This document shows positions 1 to 10,960 of a stretch of 64,000 nucleotides of DNA, piece after piece. Under the pieces are notes generated by a model. It was not told where the DNA came from and did no database searches. It was given only the letters and a program-made list of their open reading frames with translations. The stretch spans positions 1,426,001 through 1,490,000 of the forward strand of contig JANCIK010000002.1 of NCBI GenBank assembly GCA_028532985.1, written 5' to 3'. Numbering within the stretch: position 1 is the stretch's first letter; every line of letters starts with the position of its first letter. The position numbers and the translations under genes are program-made. This stretch comes from Stropharia rugosoannulata. Taxonomy: Eukaryota; Basidiomycota; Agaricomycetes; Agaricales; Strophariaceae.

Positions 1-1331
1 AATCAGGAACAAGGGGGGAGAGCTTCATTGTGCTTTCCACCTCATCGGGGATGACCTTCACCATGGTAAATGGTGAGGCAAAGGTAGGGATGTTGACGAT
101 CTTAAGGTAAGACCACAACTGGGGAAGGTCAACCACATATTTCATGCCGGCCCAGGGGGACATACAGAACATGGGTTCAAAACTCCAATACAAGGCATCC
201 AGCATATGAGTGTTGGGCACTTCGTTTGTGGCAAGAGCCCAGCCTTCGTAAGCAACAGAGGCAGAAAGGACCCGGAATTTGGACTTCTCAGCAATGAAGA
301 CCTTATTGGCCTTGGCAACAAGCTTGTCGAGGCTAAGATTATGTGGTTGTGGACCCTTGGAGGGGTCTGCAAACATGAGGAAGGCTTGCTTCTGGGTGGG
401 ACCAGAAGTGGTGAAGGAAGGGATCCCTCACTTATGCTTGGGTTGAGAGCCTAAGGCTTGCTGCTGGATCTCAATGATCTGGTGAGCAGGAATGTTGGGG
501 AGGGCCTGTGCGAGCTGTACTAGCCCGGTGGCGCCCTTGCCAGCAGTAGGAGGAAGGGGACAGGACCTTGCTGCAGCAGAGTAAGACTTGCACGGTTTGG
601 TCGAGAGATTGATAGCCGGCAGTTTAGGGGGCTGCTGGTAAGCCAAGACCGGCTTGGAGGGCTGGGGGTTGAAGTTTGCGGCAGCCTGAGTCCGTTTAGG
701 GACAGGGGTGTCGGCAGTCTCAGCCTCCAAGGACTCCTTGGCATCCTCGGCCTCCGCAGCCGGGGCTGCGGGGGCCAGGGAGGGCGGAGGAACTGCAGAG
801 GTGAGAGGGGCAAAGGATGCAGATGGGGCTGCCATGCTATTGGGGGTGGTGTCCATTGCAGACTGAGGTTGTGCCCATGGAATACTAGAGGCCCTGTTGA
901 CCAGGCCTAGCAAAGCCATGCAAAGATTGTTGGGGTTACAAGCCTCATTCTCGTAGTTGTCCCAGTCGGAGTTGATATTGAGCCAGTGGGTGGTCTTGTT
1001 CAGGGCATGCACAATTGCTTCAAGGTCCAAATTGGCATCCTTGTTGGTACCAGTGAGGTTAAGGAAGTGAGGCAGGGGCAGATGAGGGCCAGTCCCCCCC
1101 CCCGGAGGAGGAGGCAGGCTGGGAAGAGGAGCAGTCGTCGCCACATTCCGTCCTGGAATCATCATCGTTTGTGGTATTGCTGTCTTGATCACCAGGGCAG
1201 TTAGATGTCAACCTAGAGCTTGATCGAGGGTTGGTGGGGTTGGGAAGGGAGCTCGAACACAAGGCAGGAGAAGCTGCAGCCGATGAATCCTTAGATCCAC
1301 GGCTGCGGCCAGCTCCTCCTTTAGGAGGCAT
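1..1331 (-). pseudogene. LINE ORF1 (gag-like), N-terminal part, broken
   Basis: This is the first open frame of a non-LTR retrotransposon, an RNA-binding gag-like protein. The start is taken at 1331 (MPPKGGAGRSRGSKD). The N-terminus is low-complexity, rich in Ser, Pro and Ala. The frame slips in the long C/G run near 1094-1105, continues to a TGA at 428-430 (after SQPKHK), and then reads on in the same frame to the window edge. Positions 1-200 match the start of the ORF1 copy at 50307-51065, which carries the zinc-knuckle end, so the missing C-terminus should lie to the left of the window. One frameshift and one nonsense codon make it non-functional. Confidence 0.75.
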
Positions 1332-1474
1332 AAGACTAAAGTGAGTAGGAACTCAGATGTGTACTGCAATCAAAGATTGGGTCTGGTGGAGAAGAGTGTT
1401 GGTCAATGTGAAGAGTGGTGAGCTTGACTGCACAGCCACCAGATGGGAGTACTGGAAAGAGAAGCAGTGGCCAG
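1332..1474 (-). other. LINE 5' untranslated region (inferred)
   Basis: This stretch lies between the ORF1 start and an abrupt switch to Copia gag sequence at about 1475. No ORF of its own was seen. Its role as the 5' UTR of the LINE is inferred from position only. Confidence 0.45.
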
Positions 1475-1817
1475 CAGCAGCAGTCAACTTGCTTGTCCAT
1501 GTGTTGTGTGCCTCAATCTCAGCCATAGACAGTGTGAGGGAGAGCACAGGATGCTTACGTTCACCTGTAACCAAACACCATAGCTCCTGAGAGTGTAACC
1601 ATGCTTTCATGTTGCAAGACCAGAGTTGATAGTTTGCAGTGCTCAGTTTGTCAAACTGAGGTGTTGTGAAGAAACTCATGGTTGCAGGTGAAGTGAAGTG
1701 GTGAACAACATGAAGTGGTATGAGGTGGTAGCTAGTAATGGCGCAAACGATGTGGCAAAGTTGCAAGACAAGCTAAGCTGAAATGCACAAGCAGTGAATA
1801 CAACACTTGAGGTATCA
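1475..1817 (-). pseudogene. Copia leader and gag N-terminus, inverted fragment
   Basis: The minus strand reads the Copia leader (1680-1817) and then gag from an ATG at 1679 (MSFFTTPQFDKLSTANYQLW) through TWTSKLTAAAG, where it is cut by the LINE 5' UTR. It matches the leader and gag start of the plus-strand copy at 9050-9400. The rest of this gag appears in the opposite orientation at 4011, next to the poly(A) of the LINE, which is evidence for an inversion. Confidence 0.75.
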
Positions 1818-1825
1818 GGTGCTAC

Positions 1826-3562
1826 TTGGGGTTCTTCTTCGATTGTGAACTTAGATTTCACAAACATGTTTGTTTTTATGCCACCAAGGCACTGACCACG
1901 GTGAAAGCCATGGGCATGCTTGGTAACTCTTCTAGAGGCTTGTCTCCAAAACAGAGATGCCTCCTATATTGGTCATGCATCCTACCCATTGCGACATATG
2001 GCTACAAACTTTGGTATTACAAGTCTGCCCCTATGGAGGGCATTTTGAAAAACCTTACTAGCATGCAGTGCAGGGCAGCTGTATGGATCACTGGTGCTTT
2101 TCAGACATCACTGACTGGCGGTGTACAGGCCATAGCTGGCCTTATGCCTATTCATCTCCACCTTCGTAAACTCCGACTCAGGTCTGTTTACTGAGTGGCT
2201 ACTTTGTTGGACTCCCATCCCACAAGGTCCCTTTTGTCAGACCCTTATGCTAAGAATAGTGCTCCTCACTATCATGCCCTATTCTGCATCCCTGAGTGTG
2301 TCTGCAACAAACTCAGGGGTAGTATCCCCAATATTCAAATCGACCTTCCTTTCATGACTGAGACTTTCTCTCCATGTGCGGATGAGGCTCAGCCAGGAAA
2401 GTGGCTCTTGGATTTATTTCCTAACCACATACATTTCCGTAGTAGATCAGAGTATGTCCCTGTTGAGCACAAAGACGTTTCTGATTTTGACAGTGACCTT
2501 GTTGTGTACCACAAATAGATTTGTCTCCATATTGAAAATGCATGCTATAAACATTATAACTCCATTCACTCCAGTGCGGAGGAGAAACACAACACAATCT
2601 TGATTGGCACAGATGCCTCAGTCCCTGCCAGCAAGTTGCACCAAGCCCTTGCAGGCACAGTGCTGTATCAAAATGGTGTATGTATTGATGATGTCAAATA
2701 TGTCACTGGAAAGGCTGTCCCTGCCAGCAAGCTACACCAAGCCCTTGCAGGTGCAGTGCTTTATCAAAATGGTGTATGTATTGACAATGTCAAATATGTC
2801 ACTGGAAAGGTCCTTGCTCCTGATGCTGAGCTTGCAGCCATTCATTATGCTATTGTCCATGCTTTGCAATGCAACAATTGTACTAACATTCATCTGTTCA
2901 CGGACTCTCTTACTGCTGCCAAGAGAGCCTTGGACCCTTCTATTCACTCCAGCCAAGGTCACTCCTTGGCTGTCTGTCGCGTCCTTGGCGAGTGGTTCTC
3001 TAAGGATTTGTTGCACTCCATTACCTTTGTCGATGTTCCATCCAAGTCTGAATGGGGCATTCATCATGAAGCTCACCTTTTGTTAAAGGCTCAACCCCGG
3101 GTACTTGGCAGGTACCAGGACTCTTCTTTGGACAGTTGCTGCAAAGCAGTAGCAGACTAGCAACTACAGGCCTGGTGTCAACTGTTCTTTCGAGATACAG
3201 ATCATGCAGGACATAACTTCCTCCAGCTTGATTCTATTGACAGAGAGCATTGTATCAAGCCATCATATGCCAAGGGCGGATCGTGGCTCTCATCTTGTGG
3301 GGACTCTATTTCTCTCACTTCATGCATGACCCGGTGCCTACTAGGGCATGCACCCATCGGCACTTACTTTAAGCGCTTCAATATTGATGAACAATACTCC
3401 TGTAACTGTGGGGTCCTCCTCCAGACCAGGCAACATCTGTTTGAATGTCCTTTACTCAAACACTCACATGACAGCATCCCAACTTACCTCCCTATGCTTC
3501 TCAAATTCTTGCAAGACAACCCTACTGTCTTTGCTAACTCTCCCCCTGCTGGGGTCAGATAA
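1826..3562 (+). pseudogene. LINE ORF2 C-terminal part: RT thumb, RNase H, CCHC
   Basis: The frame is interrupted by stops at about 2192 (after RLRSVY), 2516 (after DLVVYHK) and 3158 (after CCKAVAD). RNase H is recognisable from IGTDASVP (first Asp), DAELAAIHYAIVHAL (Glu) and HLFTDSLTAAKRAL (Asp). The C-terminal CNCGVLLQTRQHLFECP is the Cys/His motif usual at the end of this type of ORF2. A 32-codon tandem duplication lies inside the RNase H domain. It is non-functional, but the order of parts matches LINE families with APE endonuclease, RT and RNase H. Confidence 0.8.
2621..2812 (+). repeat. 96-bp in-frame tandem duplication in RNase H
   Basis: Two adjacent 96-bp units (2621-2716 and 2717-2812) each encode VPASKLHQALAG followed by VLYQNGVCID and VKYVTGK. 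They differ at a few positions. The homologous LINE at about 49015 has one unit, so the duplication is specific to this copy. Confidence 0.9.
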
Positions 3563-4010
3563 CAGCTTTGGAGGCCTTGCAGTGATTGTGATGTTTGCCA
3601 GTTTTGGTCAGCTTTGGCGTTAATGGCATGTATCCCACCAGCCTGTCCCCCATCCTTAAATGGTGCATGATGAGTGACTGTTGGGGCTTTCCAGGTCTCA
3701 TCACTAGAAGGGGTTCAGACAAAGCCTTTAGGTGTGGTATATGGTGAACCATACTGGGCACTTCAGCCATCACAGAGTAAGGAGCCTCCTCTAGCTTTTC
3801 TGCCATGATGCGCACTTTCACATGTTTCAGCCTTGTCTGATGCATTATGTGCTTTGCTCATTCCATGCATTGCATCTCACCCAGGGAGTATGTTTCCCTA
3901 TCTACTGTAGGTAGTATTCTGTGATGTATTTTGCAGTGCGGACAGTGTTCAGACACCACATAATAAATTGGCTCACACCATGATTTCAAAAAAAAATAAA
4001 AGAAAAAAGA

Positions 4011-4396
4011 CTACGGCTGCTGGCTACATACACAGTCATGTTCAGAACAAGCTCAAATCACACTTGGCTCACATTCTGCATGACCCAGTTAGCATGTGGT
4101 CAACTCTGGCAGCTGTTGGTCAAATGGCACACTCTGCTTCACCTGCAGCAGAGGAGACATCACAAATCATGGAGTATGCAGGTTTTGTGTCTGCACTTGC
4201 TACAGGTGATGCACAAGGCAACGATTTTGACTGGCTTGCAGATACAGGTGCAACTAGCCATATGACGCCTCATTGAGACTGGATTGTGGAGTACAAACCT
4301 CACTGTGTCCCAATGTGTCTTGCAGATGATAGAATCATCTACTCTGAGGGTGTTGGCAATGTGGTGTTCCATCCAGTCATCAATGGCAGGAAAGTG
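4011..4396 (+). pseudogene. Copia gag-protease fragment
   Basis: It reads YIHSHVQNKLKSHLAHILHD and then the protease motif LADTGATSHM, then meets a TGA and ends in NPVINGRK-like sequence at the LTR junction at 4397. It is homologous to 9407-9790 of the longer Copia copy. It is the downstream half of the gag whose upstream half lies inverted at 1475-1679. Confidence 0.8.
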
Positions 4397-4599
4397 TGTT
4401 AAAAGCAGACTGCTTACAGGTGCAGAGAGTGAACCTAACTCACACAGAGATGATGGTGGTAAGAGATTAAGAGGCGTCTACACTAGTACATGCCTTATAT
4501 ACTACCATAAGCGAGATTAACTATATATGGAGCATACTAAATATAGTACACAATATCTAATCTACTGCTGATGGTCAGTCCAATCCATGTAATCTAACA
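4397..4599 (-). repeat. Copia LTR (3' LTR of a minus-strand copy), 203 bp
   Basis: On the minus strand it runs TGTTAGATTACATGG to ...CTGCTTTTAACA. It matches the 204-bp LTRs at 5870, 14593, 21909 and 30095. A polypurine tract (ATGGGGGAG on the minus strand, 4600-4608) lies directly upstream, which marks it as a 3' LTR. A TATA-like TATATAAGG lies inside it. Confidence 0.9.
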
Positions 4600-4641
4600 C
4601 TCCCCCATGACCAAGGCAGTCTCTATACTACAGTATATACA

Positions 4642-5868
4642 CTATGGTCGAACTCCCATGTGAGAGCGACAGTAATCTACTTTAACTGCAGAGAGCAGTT
4701 TGGTAAGAATGTCAGCCACCTGTTGTGTTGTGGGTATAAACGAGGGTGTAATGACTCTGTTCTGTACAGCATTGCATAGCCAGTAAAAGCAGAGGTCAAG
4801 GTGCTTCATGTGTCCATGGTGCTCTGGGTTCTTTGATACACTAATGGCAGACTGGTTGTCAATGTGCAGTGTGGAGGGAACCAGAATAGTGAAGCCAAAC
4901 TTGTGCAGTATATGTTGCGCATCCAGGAGATCTCCTTGCCAGCCTCAACTGCAGCAACAAACTCAGCTTCAGTGGTGGAGAGTGTCACAATGCTCTGCAA
5001 GTTGCTAGACCAGCTAATTGCACCACCAGCCATGAGAACAACATATCCACCTGTAGAGCACCCAGTGTCCTTGCAGTTGCCATGTGCAGCATCACAGTAA
5101 GTTGTGAACAGATCTGTACCAAGCAAACCAGAGTAAACCAACTTGTACTCAAGTGTTCCTTTCAGATACTTGAACAAGTGCTTGACTGCTGTCCAGTGCT
5201 GTGGTCCAGGATTGCTGTTAAAGCGAGCAAGGTAAGACACAGTGTGTGCAATGTCAAAACATGTCATTGTGGTGAGATACTGAAGGAAGCCAATGGCGCT
5301 GAGGTAGGGAACACTTTTCATGAACTCAATATCTTCAGAGCTGCTAGGTGCCATTGCATGAGTTAGCACAGTGCCAGCTGACATAGGAGTGGTGACAGGA
5401 ATCACATCTTGCATACTGTAATGTTCAAGCATGTCCAGAATGAACTGGCGCTGGTGAAGCAAAATTTTGCATTTGCTGCAATCCTGGTTATGCCAACACC
5501 AAGTAGAAACTCTATAGCACCAAGATCCCTGCATTTGAATCGTGCACTGAGTTGCTTCACAGCACAATCAATGGATACAGTTGATTTGGATGCAAACATG
5601 ATATTGTCAATGTAGATGGGCACAAAAATGCAAACTGTGCCATCTGAGTAGATGTACACTGACCTGTCTGCTTCCACATGCTTGAAACCCATGTCAGTGA
5701 GGACTGAATGCAACTTTGTGTTCCACTGCCTAGCTGACTGCTTGAGACCATAAAGCAACTTGTGCAACTTGCAGACCTTGTTTGGTGTGCCTTCATGGAA
5801 TCACTCAGGTTGCAGCATGTAGATGTCCTCATCCAAGTCACCATTGGTGAATGCAGACGAAATGTCCA
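4642..5868 (-). pseudogene. Copia pol C-terminal part: RT end and RNase H
   Basis: Read on the minus strand: LLYGLKQSARQWN, then FVPIYIDNIMFASKS (the YVDD-like RT site, here YIDN), then RNase H with TTYCDAAHGNCKDTG, TLSTTEAEFVAAVEAGKEI and a C-terminus ending HMGVRP at 4642. A 1-nt deletion near 5484 breaks the frame relative to the copy at 25370-26597, and a second indel near 4905 shifts the end of RNase H. The upstream side is cut off and abuts a plus-strand LTR at 5870. Confidence 0.85.
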
Positions 5869-5869
5869 G

Positions 5870-6073
5870 TGTTAGATTACATGGATTGGACTTGACCATC
5901 AGCAGTAGATTAGATATTGCATACTATATTCAGTACACTCCATATATAGTTAATCTCGCTTATGGTAGTATATAAGGCATGTACTAGTGTAAATGCCTCT
6001 TAATCTCTTACCACCATCATCTCTGTGTGAGTTAGGTTCGCTCTCTGCGCCTGTAAGCAGTCTGCTTTCAACA
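5870..6073 (+). repeat. Copia 5' LTR, 204 bp
   Basis: It starts TGTTAGATTACATGG and ends GCTTTCAACA, with the TG...CA ends typical of LTRs. A TATATAAGG box lies at about 5969. A primer-binding site follows directly, so this is the 5' LTR of the plus-strand copy whose gag starts at 9194. Confidence 0.92.
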
Positions 6074-6092
6074 GGTTATGAGCCCTGCGCTC
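6074..6092 (+). promoter_or_regulatory. Primer-binding site, internal tRNA-iMet match
   Basis: GGTTATGAGCCCTGCGCTC lies next to the LTR. Its complement matches the anticodon-stem region of fungal initiator-Met tRNA (GCGCAGGGCTCATAACC in yeast, from memory). Drosophila copia is known to prime from an internal tRNA-iMet fragment, and this site has the same layout. Confidence 0.8.
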
Positions 6093-6099
6093 TGAGCAT

Positions 6100-8497
6100 C
6101 ATCACGAAAAAGACTTTTGATCAGAGGGCACTTTAGGAAAGTGCAATCAGATCATCAATTGATGGGGCCTTTAACTACTTTAGGATGTCATGAGATGCCT
6201 TGGCATGTCCTGGCATGCCCTGGCATGCTTTGAATTTCCATGCAACGTGGGGAAATAAAGCCAGCTTGAATGACTTTTCCCACCTTCATTGTTGATTTCC
6301 AAACATTCAAATTATACACATTATGTGGGTGACATGCCCATTTAAGTACTTCAAATAGTGCGATAATTTGATTATGTAAGCCTATCCAATATCGCACTAA
6401 GTTGACTAAGTCCTCTAAGTTCACTTGCACTTCACTCTTGTGTTCCCCACCCCCCTCACCCAACTTTACTTGTATGCTTGGGCTTCACTCTGCTCAGGCA
6501 GTTTTGATGGCTGCTACCTTGTTGGATCCTGACCTGGGCTTAGGGCAGACAAGGATGGATCATGGAATGGGCCTGTTCCAATAGAGATTGCTGTATATCG
6601 TCGGAATGGTGAACCGCATTATGAAGCAGTTTTTTGGTACGTCTTTAGCTCATCTATACGTTTCTAACGCATCCAAGAACACTCCAAACGAACCAGTATT
6701 CGACGTGAAAACTTAGCACCATCTGGAGACCCCTATTGGTACAGTTCACCATTTCCCTTCTCATCCGTTTATTCCGAGCCTTCGGTCGCCCCAGATTCAG
6801 AATGTGGGCAATTATGCGATTCTAACGAGCTCAATACCAATGGATTTGGTCGCCTGGAAGGCGAGAACCGGCTATGTTACCCTCCTTCCCCCAATTTCCG
6901 ATGTTTTATCGATTTTAAAGGTATGTGTTGGGTTTATTGCGTCGTTCTTTTCACATATGAGCTCCTGAAGATTAGGGGATTCTATCAAGTCCTTGAACGT
7001 TTGATTCCGACATCTGGAAGCCATCCAACTGTGATGTGCTCCTCCTGCCCCTGGACTGCCTCTGCTTGAAAGTGCAATAACTCCAGATCCTGTCGACATT
7101 TACTCTCAATTCTTTTTGAACCTTCAAGAGAATTTTAGTCCTCTGCCAACTGTCTCCAAGATCATGCCAATTCATCCTGTACTTGCCAAGTATCATCTTA
7201 TAGGTGTCAAGTCCCCCTAAGATGCATTTTCCCTCATATATCTGTCAATACCTGGCCAAACAGTATGATTTTGCATTTCCTGGTTGGTCTCATTAATACC
7301 TATCGAACAGTACCATTAATTGCGCGATTTGACAAGCTTGAGGGCGATCTCACTCTGTGTGTCCTCCTACCCCTAGGTGGGACAAATTAATTCATAGGTG
7401 CGCTTCTAGATGTCCTGAGTGTCTCAAACTTTGGGAAAACTTACTCAACTACATAAGGTACCCTCTCCTGTGACGGATTAATTTTTGGGGCCACCAAGCA
7501 TCCTTCATCTCAAGTTGCTAGTCAACTTCGGAGTTTTGGAGTATTTCTTTGGTTCTGACATAGGTTCGTCTCCAATCTCCTTAATTCTTTCTATGATGAA
7601 CTCACCTTGATTGTAGCTTTCTAACGAGCCCTTAAACGCTATATATCGTCGCTTGGAATCCAAAAATCCGCCATGTGCTCCTCCTCCCCCTCCCTCCTCC
7701 AGGTAAAGTACTTCATATCTTGGGTTCCTGTTTGTATTTTTGGCTAATTCTTTTTGGAGTCTTTTACTATAGATATGTATCGACTAATCGACCAGTTTAT
7801 GGCGTCCGATACGCCCTCAATATCCGATGTCCCTATTGACCATATGACTACTATTGCAGACTTAAATATCATCTCCTTCCTTCAATTTTCAACAAAGGCT
7901 TTCGCAACTTGGCAAGTTTATTCACCATTTATGTGGGGTTTGAACGCGTTCCTTACACAAATTTTGAGATTCCTGGATGCCTGTGAGTAGCCATGTCCTC
8001 CTCCATCTCCCTGTCTTGGACTAATTTTGCTCTAAGTCAAGAACAACTTCTTCAATTGCGTCGCGGTTTTTTGAGCTTCTTCGCGTTAATTCAGGCTTTC
8101 TAACGAGCCCTGAACGCGTTATTCCGTGCAGAATTACCATCTTCATAAGCGCCCTATCACTGTGTTGTATTATATCTATCTACATGAATACTGTATTATC
8201 TAGTCTAGTTAGAGTCAATATATAACTTGTTTTGTATAAGAAGTTTGAATAGTACTTGTTAAATGGCATTATATCTAAACACCTTTGAATGATACAAGGT
8301 ACATCTGGTGGATCCTAGGATGCCTTGAGCTGCTCTGGATTGCCTTGGGAAAGTTGTACCTGGTTGTTTGCAGAGGGACCTTGCCCTGAGTGCACCTAAG
8401 GGCCCTGGCTGCTTTGCATGCCCTGGCTGCCTTAGGATCTCTAAGGCAGTGCCAGGGAGATACAAAGCCCCTGGGGACAAAAGTCATTTTCCTGATG
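6100..8497. mobile_element. 2.4-kb TIR element without recognisable coding capacity
   Basis: The ends are CATCACGAAAAAGACTTTTG and, inverted, CATCAGGAAAATGACTTTTG. The uninterrupted leader at 14564-14574 gives the empty site (GAGCATCCTACTC on the opposite strand), and comparison shows a 2-bp AT target duplication (6098-6099 and 8498-8499). No ORF above about 80 codons has family features. Internally it carries scattered copies of TCTAACGAGC and of CTCCTCC-type tracts. It shares terminal sequence with the 1.06-kb element at 43266. The superfamily is not identified. Confidence 0.85.
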
Positions 8498-9193
8498 ATC
8501 CTACTCATCACTTCTCTACTGTCCTTTCTCCACTGAGTGGATTGGTATTCAACCTAACACTCATCGTCATTTGTTTTGCCTCGTTTTTTTTCGTGAGCAT
8601 GACTGCCACGTCACGACCGTCGTTCTGGTACCACCTGCGTTCCACCAGCTTGCACGGTTATCGAGCAATCCGCCTCTTTTGGTTTTAGGTCAATAGCACT
8701 CTCTTGGTGTTCACCAGAGACTTCACTCCCTGGGCTTCCCTGATTGTCGAAACACGTGGTTCTTTCGAGGACCTCATCGTTACACGTGCCTCTCATCACT
8801 TGCCTACTCACAGGTCGTCACACTCAGCCGTTCCCTTGCAATACACTGTTCTCCACCAGAGTGCTCAACTCCGTCCAATTGACACTCTCAAACAGTTTTG
8901 CTCACTGCACTAGCACATCGTGACCGTCGTTTGCACAACTCGATTACACACGTTCCGCATCGTTGAACTACCCTCTTGCACAGTCTCGTGTCAATTGGTT
9001 CACTGCTGCTCGTGCAATCGACGTTTTACTGCAAGTGCTCAACTCGGCCTAATTGTGATACTGCAAGTGTTCTGTTCACTGCTCGTGCATTTCAGCCCAG
9101 CTCGTCTTGCAACTTTGCCACATCGTTTGCCCCAGTCTTAGCTACCACCTCATACCACATCACATCATTCACCACTTCCCTTCACCTGCAACC
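8498..9193 (+). other. Copia 5' leader
   Basis: About 700 bp between the primer site (and the TIR-element insertion) and the gag ATG. Short ORFs here are not conserved by any motif. Two near-copies of GTGCTCAACTC-GYC-AATT occur at 8861 and 9035. It is mirrored on the minus strand at 13875-14568. Confidence 0.75.
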
Positions 9194-10960
9194 ATGAGTT
9201 TCTTTGCAACACCTCAGTGTGACAAACTGAGCACTGCCAACTATCAACTCTGGTCTTGCAACATGAAAGCATGGTTACGCTCTCAGGAGCTGTGGCGCCT
9301 GGTTACTGGTGAATGCAAGCATCCTGTGCTCTCTCTCACGCCGTCTATGGCTGAGATCGAGGCACATGACACATGGACAAGCAAGTCGACTGCTGCTGCT
9401 GTTTACATACACAGTCATGTTCAGAATGAGCTCAAATCACACTTGGCTCACATTCTGCATGACCCAGTTAGCATGTGGTCAACTCTGGCAGCTGTTGGTC
9501 AAATGGCACACTCTGCTTCGCCCCCAGCAGAGGAGACATCCCAAATCGTCGAGTATGCAGGTTTCGCGTCTGCACTTGCTACGGGTGACGCACAAGGCAA
9601 CGATTTCGACTGGCTCGCAGATACAGGTGCAACTAGCCATATGACGCCTCACCGAGACTGGATTGTGGAGTACAAACCTCACTGTGTCCCAATTCGTCTT
9701 GCAGATGATTCTATTGTCTATTCTGAGGGTGTTGGCAATGTGGTGTTCCACCCAGTCATCAATGGCAAGAAAGCGGATGCAGTAGTCATCAAACACGTTC
9801 TACATGTCCCCAAGTTGCGCAACAACCTGCTTGCATGCCTGTACCTCACCAAGCGCTCTGGCATCCTGATTGAGATTGATGCAAAGAAGATGTACTTCAA
9901 CCGCTCTGGCAAGACCATCTTCACTGCAACCATCAATGCATCGCACTCTGCCATTCTGGATGGTCTCACTCGTCCCATTTGTGAATCTGCATGCTCTGCT
10001 TTGTCGTCGTCCACTCTACCCCTCAATGCAGAGCTCTGGCATCGTCGTTGCGGACATTACAGCCATGCACACATTAACAAGCTGCTTTCCAAGGGTCTGG
10101 TCACTGACATGCTTGTAACGTCCAAAGAGCGACCAGATCCAATTTGCGAACCATGCTTAGCTGGCAAGATGACGTCTGGCACATTTCTGACCTCAACTTG
10201 CAAATCGACCAAACCACTTGAATTGGTGCATTCTGACTTGCATGGTCCGCTCTCAGTGCCTACACCAGAGGGACATCGCTACTGGATCACATTCATTGAC
10301 AACCGCACTCACCTGCATGCTGTCATGTTCCTGAAGCGAAAGTTGGACGCATTTGATGCATTCAAGGTGTACAAGGCATATGCAGAGAACCAGCTGAATG
10401 CGAAAATCAAGGCTATGCAGGACGACAAGGCTGGTGAATACGTGTCAAATGAGTTCATACAGTTTATGGAGCAATGTGGCATTCACAGACGACACAGCAC
10501 ATGCAATCGGCCTCAGCAGAATGGTGTTGCTGAATGTGCCAACCGCACTATTGCTGAGCACGTCACTGCAATGCTTGTAGAGGCAAAGCTCCCACTCTTG
10601 TTTTGGCGACTTGCAGTTATGGCTTACATTCACGTGTGGAACAGGCTCCCTACATCGTCTCTCACTGACTCTGTGCCCTACACTGAGTGGCATGGCAAGA
10701 AACCCGATATGAGCCATCTCCGTGTTTTTGGTTGTGCTGCGTACGTCTTTGTGCAGAGAGACAAACGCAGGTCACTACAACCACACGTCGAGAAGTGCAT
10801 CTTCGTCGGTTACCCTACAGGCTACAAAGGCTGGCAGTTCTACAATCCGTCCACTAAGAAGTATGTGATCTCTGAACGTGCTATCTTTGACAAACACAGT
10901 ATTCCTGGTTTGAAGGTCACTTCACCAATCAACCTGTTTCCAAAGGGCACACCTCTGTAA
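9194..10960 (+). pseudogene. Copia gag-protease-integrase, 588 codons, lacks RT and RNase H
   Basis: The start is the ATG at 9194 (MSFFATPQCDKLSTANYQLW), shared by all copies. Domains: short gag (about residues 1-125, no CCHC knuckle), protease DTG at 143-145, integrase HHCC (H283, H288, C318, C321) and integrase core with D348, D410/411 and E447 (NGVAECANRT), then the C-terminal region PTGYKGWQFYNPSTKKYVIS. The frame stops just after NLFPKGTP, at the junction (about 10952) with an oppositely oriented Copia pol, so RT and RNase H are missing. The best-preserved integrase in the window is here and at 16801. Confidence 0.88.

Larger units (their letters stand above)
1818..4010 (+). mobile_element. 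Tad-like LINE, 3' part (RT end, RNase H, CCHC, 3' UTR, poly A)
   Basis: The segment starts inside the reverse-transcriptase region (YLGFFFDCELRFHKH) and runs through RNase H and the C-terminal CCHC motif to a 3' UTR (3563-3987) and an A-rich tail (about 3988-4010). It is a close relative of 48219-50304. Copia gag follows immediately. The left junction at about 1818 is to the inverted Copia leader and not to an ordinary target site. Confidence 0.85.

Noticed and set aside
7754..7990. Possible small gene in the 2.4-kb TIR element (78 codons)
   Set aside because: Conserved between the two copies only because they are recent duplicates. No motif, codon pattern or start context supports it.
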